Source of the DNA: JAQWCH01 sp050952725
GTDB lineage: Bacteria > Bacillota_I > Bacilli_A > RFN20 > CAG-826
Assembly (NCBI GenBank): GCA_050952725.1
Contig: JBMNLN010000001.1
Location: 868,001-932,000, forward strand
DNA length: 64,000 bases
Reading direction: 5' to 3'
Position numbers and translations under genes: made by a program. Within the stretch, counting starts at the first letter, position 1. Every line of letters starts with the position of its first letter. This document shows positions 33,247 through 40,455 of this stretch, one piece after another. Under the pieces are notes generated by a model that saw only the letters and a list, made by a program, of their open reading frames with translations, had not been told where the DNA came from and did not search any database.

Positions 33247-34545
33247 ATGATGAACTATTTAGAAGCCGCCCTCGAAATCAGCCGTTCGGTTTATCGCTCC
33301 CACCTTTCCTTAGCCAGTGTGGGACGAAACTTTTTTGCGCAGCAGCAGTTCACCAAAGAAGAGCAAAAACAAATCAATGGTTTAATCTCGTGTGAGATGC
33401 ATCATCATCTAGCGATTATCGATACTTTAGCCCGTGAAGACATCACAGTTGATGCGGATTTAGAACCAATCTTGTGGCATCTGCTAGCGAATGCGGCTTG
33501 TTACCATCACTTTCCTCAAGCAGAAATGCTGGCGCTGGCGGGAGAGTTGTTCACCCAAAAGGAAAGTGCATTTCCTGAAGCAGAGCTGCGCGAATTACTC
33601 AAGCGCATCGATGAACCGAAAGATTTAATTGCACCCGAATATGAAGAAGATAGCAGCGAATATCTCGGGTTGCGGTATAATACCCCGCTTTGGCTGGTGA
33701 AGATGTGGCGAAAACATCTTGGGTCCAAGGTGGCGAGTAAACTCCTCCATGCCAATCGCCGCCGCATGCAGCAAATTGTCCGGATCAATCCGATGCAGCC
33801 CAAGCAAAAGCGCGAAATTCTCGCATTCGATCAAGATTTTATAGAAGGACCAGCCGATAATACTTTAATCTATCGCGCTCGGGCTAATGTTAAACGACAT
33901 CCGCTTTTCCTAGAAAAAGCGATTTTCCAGCAACGCGGAGCGATTTCGCACATCTTGAGTGAACTGGACTATACTTTGCTGGGCAATTGCTTAATCTATG
34001 AAGAGCGACCCCAGGCGGTTTATCTCGATGTCGCCCTTTATTCACTCGGAAAATTGAAGATGGATGTCGCGGTCAGCAATGAGCGGCGCCGTTTAGATAT
34101 CAACAAGACGAGCGAAGCCTTTGGTTTAAAAAATGTCTTTGCTTTTGTCTCGCGACCAGAATCATTAATCACCCAGATTCGCGATGAATATCATTTAGTC
34201 ATCGTGATGCCCAGCAATTCTGCGTTTGATTTAATCCGCACGGTTCCGGATTTCTTCGTTCATTTCGAGCAAAGTCAGTTAGATCATTATTTAACTTTAC
34301 AAAACCGAGCTTTGGAAGAATGCCGTCATTTTCTCGCTCCGGGGGGAAAAATGCTCTATTTAATCAATACGGTTTCCCAAAAAGAAGGACATGGAATCAT
34401 CGTGGAATTCTTAAAACAGCATCGCGATTTGCACTTGATCAAAGAACGGCAATTTCTTCCATTTGATCGCTTTAACACCGCCCTTTATGTGGCGATTTTA
34501 GAAAGAGAAACTAGCGCAGAAGACCATGAAGATCAACCTCTATGA
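33247..34545 (+). CDS. RsmB-like protein, catalytic residues lost
   Basis: 432 aa, full length for RsmB (16S rRNA m5C967 methyltransferase) and in its syntenic position before rlmN. The N-terminal NusB-like domain and the linker NTPLWLVKMWRKHLG are family-like. In the Rossmann domain, the SAM motif DxCAAPGGK is D261-VALYSLG-K269, the DAPCS motif is MPSNS (catalytic Cys is Asn324) and the TCS motif is INT (second Cys is Asn374). Methylation by the known mechanism should be impossible, yet the frame is intact. Probably an RNA-binding pseudoenzyme. It overlaps rlmN by 20 bp. Confidence 0.75.
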   Translation: MMNYLEAALEISRSVYRSHLSLASVGRNFFAQQQFTKEEQKQINGLISCEMHHHLAIIDTLAREDITVDADLEPILWHLLANAACYHHFPQAEMLALAGELFTQKESAFPEAELRELLKRIDEPKDLIAPEYEEDSSEYLGLRYNTPLWLVKMWRKHLGSKVASKLLHANRRRMQQIVRINPMQPKQKREILAFDQDFIEGPADNTLIYRARANVKRHPLFLEKAIFQQRGAISHILSELDYTLLGNCLIYEERPQAVYLDVALYSLGKLKMDVAVSNERRRLDINKTSEAFGLKNVFAFVSRPESLITQIRDEYHLVIVMPSNSAFDLIRTVPDFFVHFEQSQLDHYLTLQNRALEECRHFLAPGGKMLYLINTVSQKEGHGIIVEFLKQHRDLHLIKERQFLPFDRFNTALYVAILERETSAEDHEDQPL

Positions 34546-35572
34546 TTATGATCGCGCTAGTTTGACTGAGCATTTAACTAACCTTGGTCAAAAGCCGTTT
34601 CGCAGCATTCAACTCTTCAAGTGGATCTATCAAAAACAGATGGATGATTTTAATTTAATGAGCGATATTTCGGTCGCTTTTCGCGAGAAATTACTTGCCG
34701 ATTATGCGTTGATTCTTCCCGAGATTAAAACCTTGCAAAACAGTGAAGACGGGACGATGAAGCTGCTTTTAACCCTCGAGGATGGCGCGGCGATTGAGAG
34801 CGTGTTAATGCGTTATAACTATGGCAATGTCGCCTGTGTTTCCAGCCAAGTCGGTTGCAATATGGGATGTAAATTCTGCGCTTCTGGTTTGCTCAAAAAG
34901 CAGCGAAACTTAACCACCGCTGAGATGGTCGGACAAGTTCTCGTGCTCAATCGATTGCTCGCGAGGGAGAAAACCCCAGCACGCGTCACTCATGTCGTGG
35001 TGATGGGCACGGGCGAACCCTTTGATAATTACGAAAATGTGATGCGGTTTATTCGGCTGATCAATGATCCCCATGCTTTGAGTATCGGCGCTCGGCATAT
35101 CACCGTTTCCACCTGTGGTATTCCCGAAAAGATTCGCCGCTATGGCCGAGAAGGTCTGCAGGTTAATTTGGCGATTTCCTTGCATGCTGCCAACGATGAA
35201 CTACGCGATCAAATTATGCCGATTAATCGCGCTTATCCTTTGAAAAAACTCATTGATGCCATCTTAGATTATGAGAAAAATGCTGGTCGGCGCATCACTT
35301 TTGAATATATTCTGCTCGCGGGAGTCAATGATTCTTTACACGATGCGGATGCGCTGGCCCAATTGATTAAACCGACCTTCGCTTATGTCAATTTAATCCC
35401 CTATAACGAAGTTGCGGAAATTCCCTTTCGGCGCTCGGCCGAAGCAGTGGTCACCGCCTTCTTTGACCGATTAAAAAAACGGGGAGTGAATGTGACGATT
35501 CGGCGTGAATTCGGGGCCGATATCGATGCTGCCTGTGGGCAACTGCGCGCGCAGGAGGAGGGCGAAAAATGA
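34526..35572 (+). CDS. rlmN: Dual-specificity 23S rRNA/tRNA adenine-C2 methyltransferase
   Basis: 348 aa radical SAM enzyme methylating A2503 of 23S rRNA and A37 of some tRNAs. CNMGCKFCASG carries the CxxxCxxC iron-sulphur ligands; VMGTGEPFDNYENV and SLHAANDELR are typical; the C-terminal methyl-carrier Cys is present in DIDAACGQLR. Unlike the rsmB-like neighbour its catalytic set is complete. Translationally coupled to both neighbours by overlaps. Confidence 0.96.
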   Translation: MKINLYDYDRASLTEHLTNLGQKPFRSIQLFKWIYQKQMDDFNLMSDISVAFREKLLADYALILPEIKTLQNSEDGTMKLLLTLEDGAAIESVLMRYNYGNVACVSSQVGCNMGCKFCASGLLKKQRNLTTAEMVGQVLVLNRLLAREKTPARVTHVVVMGTGEPFDNYENVMRFIRLINDPHALSIGARHITVSTCGIPEKIRRYGREGLQVNLAISLHAANDELRDQIMPINRAYPLKKLIDAILDYEKNAGRRITFEYILLAGVNDSLHDADALAQLIKPTFAYVNLIPYNEVAEIPFRRSAEAVVTAFFDRLKKRGVNVTIRREFGADIDAACGQLRAQEEGEK

Positions 35573-36312
35573 AGTTAATTGGTAATTATTACACGCAAGT
35601 TGATCGCGGGTTGGAACGCAAAACCAACGAGGACTTTGCCGTGATTTTAACTAATTCCCGTGGCGATTTACTCTTGCTTGTCGCCGATGGGATGGGCGGA
35701 CATGTCCAAGGGAATTTAGCGGCCAAAATCGCCATTGATACTCTGGCGCAAGCCTTTAAAAGGAAAAGCCGTTTTTGGGGCAAGAATGCTCCAGGGCGGT
35801 GGTTGAGCAAATTCGTGCGTATCGCCAATGCTGAAATTCATCGCGAAGCGGAGAATAATCCCGAATATCGCCAGATGGGAACGACCCTAGTGGCGGCGAT
35901 TATTCGCCCGAGGGATTTAACCATTGTCAATGTTGGCGATTCCCGGGCTTACTGGCTCAACCAGGGCAAATTAGAAATGCTCACCGAAGACCAGACTCTG
36001 GTTGCCTATTTAGCCAAAACGGGTCAAATTAAACCCGAAGAAAAGAAGACCCATCCCCGCCGCCATGTGCTGATTAACGCCCTAGGGGTGGCCCCTTCGG
36101 TCAGCCTTGATCTATTCCGTTTTCCTTATCATGATCAAGATGTGCTGTTGTGCTCGGATGGACTTTATAATCTGGTCAATGATCAAGAGATCGAAGCAGT
36201 GCTTTTAACCTCGGATTCCGTCGAAGAAAAAGCCGCCTTACTGGTGACCAATGCGAATAAAAATGGCGGGCTTGATAATATTGCAATCGCCCTGTGGGAG
36301 CGGGAATTATGA
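35569..36312 (+). CDS. prpC: PP2C-type serine/threonine phosphatase
   Basis: 247 aa. Metal-dependent phosphatase that reverses PrkC phosphorylation. Conserved motifs: RKTNEDFAV, LLLVADGMGGH, VGDSRAYWL, TEDQTLVAYL, LLCSDGLYNLV and GGLDNIAIAL. Length matches B. subtilis PrpC. Overlaps rlmN by 4 bp and prkC by 4 bp (ATGA). Confidence 0.96.
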   Translation: MKLIGNYYTQVDRGLERKTNEDFAVILTNSRGDLLLLVADGMGGHVQGNLAAKIAIDTLAQAFKRKSRFWGKNAPGRWLSKFVRIANAEIHREAENNPEYRQMGTTLVAAIIRPRDLTIVNVGDSRAYWLNQGKLEMLTEDQTLVAYLAKTGQIKPEEKKTHPRRHVLINALGVAPSVSLDLFRFPYHDQDVLLCSDGLYNLVNDQEIEAVLLTSDSVEEKAALLVTNANKNGGLDNIAIALWEREL

Positions 36313-37196
36313 GACCGCTTGGTCAAGTCATCGATGAACGCTATCGGATTACCGCCTTTTTGGGCGCCGGGGGTATGGCGGAAGTCTATGAAGCCAAAGA
36401 TATCATCATGCGCCGTTTGGTCGCGGTCAAAATCATCAAAGATGAAGTGCTGCATCACCCGCAAAATGTGATGCGGTTTGAACGCGAAGCACGGGCGGCG
36501 GCTTCCCTCGATCATCCCAACATTGTCGCTGTGTTAAATCTTGGCAAAGATCAAGGGCACCCCTATATGGTCAATGAATTAATCAACGGCATTAATCTTG
36601 CGACCTCCTTAGAAATTCGCACCCGTTTTACTTATGTCGAAGTTCTCGACATCATCAATCAATTATGTAATGCGGTAATCGCCGCGCATGAAAATGGGGT
36701 GATTCATCGCGATATCAAACCAGCCAATATTTATATGACCCCGGCGGGTATTTTAAAATTAGGGGATTTTGGCATCGCCCACATCGTCAGTTCCCCCCGG
36801 ATGACTTCCTCGCAAGATATCATCGGTTCGGCTCACTATCTGGCTCCCGAGGTTTCCCAAGGAAAATCCTCTTCGGTGCTCAGCGATATCTATGCGATGG
36901 GGATTACCTTATTCGAACTCGCCACTGGTCATCTCCCGTTTGAAGGGGAAACGAATATCGCTATCGCAGTCAAACATATCAAAGAGCGCTTCCCCAGTCC
37001 GAGAAAATTCATCCCTACTTTTCCGAAAGCATTAGAGAAGATTATCCTCAAAGCTTGTAAGAAAAATCCCCGCGATCGCTATCAATCGGTGCGCGCCTTG
37101 CAAAAGGAGATCCAAACGCTGATGGAAAATCCTGACTTACTCAAGCCAAGACAATCATTTCTCGTGCGGTTTTTTGGCTTTGCCACTGAAGAATGA
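36309..37196 (+). CDS. prkC: PrkC-type serine/threonine kinase without membrane and PASTA domains
   Basis: 295 aa, only the Hanks kinase domain: LGAGGMAEVYEAKD (Gly loop), VAVKII (Lys), VIHRDIKPANI (catalytic loop), LGDFGIAH, activation segment with GSAHYLAPEV, and DRYQSVRAL near the end. B. subtilis PrkC is about 650 aa and continues into a membrane helix and PASTA repeats; here the protein stops soon after the kinase fold, so it is soluble and cannot sense peptidoglycan in that way. GGGAG precedes the ATG. Paired with prpC in one operon. Confidence 0.93.
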   Translation: MRPLGQVIDERYRITAFLGAGGMAEVYEAKDIIMRRLVAVKIIKDEVLHHPQNVMRFEREARAAASLDHPNIVAVLNLGKDQGHPYMVNELINGINLATSLEIRTRFTYVEVLDIINQLCNAVIAAHENGVIHRDIKPANIYMTPAGILKLGDFGIAHIVSSPRMTSSQDIIGSAHYLAPEVSQGKSSSVLSDIYAMGITLFELATGHLPFEGETNIAIAVKHIKERFPSPRKFIPTFPKALEKIILKACKKNPRDRYQSVRALQKEIQTLMENPDLLKPRQSFLVRFFGFATEE

Positions 37197-37198
37197 GT

Positions 37199-37204
37199 TA
37201 TAAT
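37199..37204 (+). promoter_or_regulatory. -10 box before rpe
   Basis: TATAAT immediately after the prkC stop, 35 nt before the rpe ATG. Suggests that rpe and the next gene have their own promoter besides read-through. Confidence 0.5.
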
Positions 37205-37239
37205 ATAAAAAGAACATCACCAATTTGAGGAGGTGCCCT

Positions 37240-37905
37240 ATGGCTCGGAAAGTATTGATTGCTCCCTCGCTCCTGGCGGCGGATTTTACCCAGTTAGCCG
37301 TTGAGATTCAACGCGTGCAAGATGCGGGGCTTTCCTATCTGCATTTTGATGTGATGGATGGTCATTTTGTCCCCAATATCAGCTTTGGTATTCCGGTTTT
37401 AAAAGCGGTGAAAAGCCTGCAAACGGGCCTTATTTTAGATGTCCATTTGATGATTACGCATCCCGAAAGGTATGCGGAAGCCTTTATTCAAGCCGGCGCG
37501 GATATCATCACCTTTCATGTGGAGACGATTCCGCATCTTGAGGGTTTTTTAGCGTTAGTGGCCCTGATTAGAAAACATGGCGCGCAGGTGGGCTTGTCGC
37601 TAAGACCCGCGACTCCGATTAGCGCGCTTGAACCATATCTCGCCGATCTCGATTTAGTGTTGGTGATGAGTGTCGAACCCGGGTTTGGCGGTCAAAGTTT
37701 TCTCCCGGCAACTTTAATGAAAATTGAAGAACTGGTAAAAATTCGCACCGCACAACATCTCAATTTTCTCATTGAAGTCGATGGGGGAATTAATGAATTG
37801 ACAGGGGCGAAAGCCATAGAAGCTGGGGCCGATCTCCTCGTCGCTGGCTCATATTTATTTGGACAACAAGACTTTAACAAGCGCGTGGAGAAATTAAAAA
37901 GATGA
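37240..37905 (+). CDS. rpe: Ribulose-phosphate 3-epimerase
   Basis: 221 aa TIM-barrel enzyme of the pentose phosphate pathway, interconverting ribulose 5-phosphate and xylulose 5-phosphate. APSLLAADF, DVMDGHFVPNISFG, LDVHLMI, MSVEPGFGGQ and EVDGGIN are all present. GAGGAGG lies 6 nt before the ATG; an alternative TTG upstream is rejected. rsgA, which normally separates prkC and rpe, is absent. Confidence 0.96.
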   Translation: MARKVLIAPSLLAADFTQLAVEIQRVQDAGLSYLHFDVMDGHFVPNISFGIPVLKAVKSLQTGLILDVHLMITHPERYAEAFIQAGADIITFHVETIPHLEGFLALVALIRKHGAQVGLSLRPATPISALEPYLADLDLVLVMSVEPGFGGQSFLPATLMKIEELVKIRTAQHLNFLIEVDGGINELTGAKAIEAGADLLVAGSYLFGQQDFNKRVEKLKR

Positions 37906-38564
37906 TCAATAACGCCACCTCAACTGGATTATTTATCGCTGTCTTTCTCTTTTTGATGATCGACCTCTTTGCCAGTTATGAAAGTTTCCGCAGACAGCAA
38001 TCCCTGCCCTTTAACTTTTGGAATTCCCTGCCCTTTGAACTCTCGCAAGGGGCAGACAAAAACTTTCGTCCACTTCATTACGGTTTAATCTTTCTCACTT
38101 TTGGCAGTTTTATCCTCTTTCCTTTTGTCGTTTTACCAGCCAGTGCTGCTAATTTCTATTATTCAATCATCATCTACGTGATGATGACGATTTCCGGCTT
38201 AGTTATGTCCTCCTTGTTTATCATCAACATGAATAACTATCGCTTGCATATTCTGGCGGTGGCGATTCTTTTTGCCTCGACCATTGGCGAAGCGGTCGGA
38301 CTTTGTCTTTATCTATTAAAATCCCCCTTTGGTCCCTATCCCCAGATTTTAGGTTTTCTCGCCTTAATTCCGGGAATTCTTACCTTGTTATTGGCCTTTA
38401 ATCCGCGCCTGAGCAAGTGGCCGATTATGGATAAGCGCGAACTCCAAGATGGGACGATCCAAATCCTGCGACCCAAGCGTTTTGTCCTAGCCTATACCGA
38501 ATGGGCCTTAATCATTCTCAATCTCGCCTTTTTGCTCTATTTCTTCATCGTCACCGTGATTTAA
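37902..38564 (+). CDS. Uncharacterised six-helix membrane protein
   Basis: 220 aa. Hydrophobic segments at about residues 8-25, 61-80, 86-110, 114-135, 145-166 and 198-218; short polar loops. No family recognised and no catalytic motif seen. Its ATG overlaps the rpe stop by 4 bp, so it is translated with rpe. The position in Bacillus would hold thiN, which it does not resemble. Confidence 0.7.
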   Translation: MINNATSTGLFIAVFLFLMIDLFASYESFRRQQSLPFNFWNSLPFELSQGADKNFRPLHYGLIFLTFGSFILFPFVVLPASAANFYYSIIIYVMMTISGLVMSSLFIINMNNYRLHILAVAILFASTIGEAVGLCLYLLKSPFGPYPQILGFLALIPGILTLLLAFNPRLSKWPIMDKRELQDGTIQILRPKRFVLAYTEWALIILNLAFLLYFFIVTVI

Positions 38565-38591
38565 TTTCGCTAACTAGGAGGGGGAACATCG

Positions 38592-39548
38592 ATGATTACA
38601 ATCTATCGTCAAGTCGAGGGAAATTCAGTCGCCGAAAGCGGCGATATTTCTTTGTTGGAAAATCTTACTCCAGGAGTTTGGATCGATGTGATCGCTCCTT
38701 CCTATGAGGACTTAATCGCCCTGTCGAAGGCGACTAACATCAATCAAGAACTGCTCTTAACCACCCTCGATAGCGAGGAGAGTTCCCACATTGAATCCGA
38801 AGGGGATGATTTACTCATCGTCCTCGATGCTCCAATTGTCGTCGATCATCCCGGGGCTAAATATGAGACGATTCCAATTTCTATCGCCTATAACGATGAT
38901 TATCTAGTGACGATTACGGTAGCGGATAAGCAGATTGCGCCGATGAACCTCGCCAAAAACCGCAAGTTTAATCCTGCTAGTCACACGCGTTTTACTTTAA
39001 TGGTCTTCAATCACCTCGCCGCCTTATATATTAATTATCTGAAAAAAATCGAAGCCAAAACCCGCGCGATTTCCATTCGTTTGCGTTCATCATATAAAAA
39101 TAAGGAGTTGTATGAACTGCTCGATTTTTCGACGACCATGGTCTATTTTTCCACCTCGATTAACGCTGATATCGCCACCTTAATGCAGTTAAAGCGCTTG
39201 CCTAGTTATAAAAAAGAGGTGGAAATCGATCTGATTGAAGACGTGGAGATTGAATTAAATCAAGCCCGCGACATGGCCACGGTCTATCGCGATGTCCTCT
39301 CGGGCACAATGGATGCGTTTGCTTCGGTTATCTCTAACAATTTAAACATCGTGATGAAGACTTTTGCCATCGTTTCAATTGTCTTATCCGTTCCTTCGAT
39401 CATCTCGGGAATTTATGGGATGAACGTCACTTTACCCCTGAGTGAAAATCGCGCTGCTATTTGGATTTTACTTGCTATTTCTGGCGTGCTGGCCCTCATT
39501 GCCGGCTTGGCCCTGTTCCTCTATCAGTGGATCATTCGTCGCAAATAA
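38592..39548 (+). CDS. corA: CorA-type divalent cation transporter
   Basis: 318 aa. Long soluble N-terminal funnel domain followed by two C-terminal transmembrane helices; the pore signature GMN is present in SGIYGMNVTLPL just after the first helix. Imports Mg2+ (or Co2+/Ni2+). AGGAGGGGG precedes the ATG by 7 nt. Ends before a bidirectional terminator. Confidence 0.93.
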   Translation: MITIYRQVEGNSVAESGDISLLENLTPGVWIDVIAPSYEDLIALSKATNINQELLLTTLDSEESSHIESEGDDLLIVLDAPIVVDHPGAKYETIPISIAYNDDYLVTITVADKQIAPMNLAKNRKFNPASHTRFTLMVFNHLAALYINYLKKIEAKTRAISIRLRSSYKNKELYELLDFSTTMVYFSTSINADIATLMQLKRLPSYKKEVEIDLIEDVEIELNQARDMATVYRDVLSGTMDAFASVISNNLNIVMKTFAIVSIVLSVPSIISGIYGMNVTLPLSENRAAIWILLAISGVLALIAGLALFLYQWIIRRK

Positions 39549-39570
39549 CTTCTCCAATTGTCTCAAGATA

Positions 39571-39609
39571 AAAAAAACTGCTTTCTTCAGAGAGAGAGCA
39601 GACTTTTTT
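39571..39609. terminator. Bidirectional terminator between corA and rpmB
   Basis: CTGCTTTCT pairs with AGAGAGCAG (one G-T pair) across a 6 nt loop, with an A run before and a T run after. Serves corA and the convergent rpmB. Confidence 0.8.
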
Positions 39610-39640
39610 TAGTGATGATCTCGTTTGGAAAAACGCCTGA

Positions 39641-39829
39641 TTATCGCTTGGTTTTATTCAAAGTGCGATAAGCACGTGCAGACATGCGGACGGTGCGCAC
39701 TTGCCCGTCAACATTGATCTTAAACGGCTGTAAATTCACATTCCAACTCCGCCGGGTTGCCCGTAGAGAGTGAGAGCGATTATTGCCGCTGATACGACGT
39801 TTTCCGGTCATCGGACAAACTCTTGCCAT
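39641..39829 (-). CDS. rpmB: 50S ribosomal protein L28
   Basis: 62 aa. MARVCPMTGKRRISGNNRSHS is the L28 N-terminus and the rest (RSWNVNLQPF, VRMSARAYRTL) fits. GGAGGT lies 7 nt before this ATG; longer in-frame starts are rejected. A TGT-GATAAT sequence upstream may be its extended -10. Its presence here keeps the ancient prkC-rpe-rpmB neighbourhood. Confidence 0.96.
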   Translation of the reverse strand: MARVCPMTGKRRISGNNRSHSLRATRRSWNVNLQPFKINVDGQVRTVRMSARAYRTLNKTKR

Positions 39830-39898
39830 CTTGCCACCTCCTCGATGTTTAATGCTTTTTGATATTATCACAATCAAAGTTTAAGAGCAAGAGTTAGC

Positions 39899-40342
39899 TT
39901 AGAGTTTCACTTTGGGGAAGCGGATTTGATATTCTTCTTTGGAGATTAGATGCTGGCACTTGGTAGTTACTGCTTTATAGATCTCCATCTCCGCATCCAT
40001 CGGTAAATAGCGCTCATGACCTTTACTGGTGTAGAAGAGGAGGATTTTATGCTTTTGGCTATACTCATGATCAATATAGAGAATTTCGCTGTAATAATAG
40101 ACGAGGACTTTGTTGCCCTTGTGATGAGTTAAGGCTTTCTTGCCAATTTCATACCAGTTCATTTTGATGCCGAGAATCATCGTAATCAGGGCGATAACTA
40201 GCGGAATGCTGACAATTAAAATATCGCGACCGGTGGGCGGCCACTTATAGGAGCCAAACATCAAATAAAAAATCGTCGCCATCACCAGTCCGGCAATCGT
40301 ATAGCTAGTAATTGTCTTTTTGGCAGAAGCGAAAACTTTCAT
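39899..40342 (-). CDS. Two-helix membrane protein with PH-like domain
   Basis: 147 aa. Two transmembrane segments at about residues 12-31 and 38-60, then a beta-rich soluble part (NKVLVYYYSEILYIDHEYSQ) with a final helix, resembling bacterial PH-domain proteins of the YcxB/bPH type. Function unknown. It starts exactly 6 nt after an extended -10 (TGC-TATACT) and lacks a Shine-Dalgarno. Confidence 0.6.
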   Translation of the reverse strand: MKVFASAKKTITSYTIAGLVMATIFYLMFGSYKWPPTGRDILIVSIPLVIALITMILGIKMNWYEIGKKALTHHKGNKVLVYYYSEILYIDHEYSQKHKILLFYTSKGHERYLPMDAEMEIYKAVTTKCQHLISKEEYQIRFPKVKL

Positions 40343-40348
40343 GTTTCA

Positions 40349-40357
40349 AGTATAGCA
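40349..40357 (-). promoter_or_regulatory. Extended -10 box 6 nt before the PH-like gene ATG
   Basis: Minus strand TGC-TATACT, then TGAAAC, then ATG. Another instance of the leaderless geometry. Confidence 0.6.
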
Positions 40358-40421
40358 ATAAGGTGGGGAGAATGCACGATTTTTAGGCTTTTACCCCTTT
40401 AAGAACAGCCTGTTTATATGG

Positions 40422-40427
40422 TAAAAT
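40422..40427 (+). promoter_or_regulatory. -10 box of the jetABC operon
   Basis: TAAAAT 28 nt before the jetA ATG. The leader would hold GGAGGAGG, a very strong ribosome binding site. Confidence 0.5.
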
Positions 40428-40455
40428 AACAGTGTTTGTTGGAGGAGGAAAAAAA

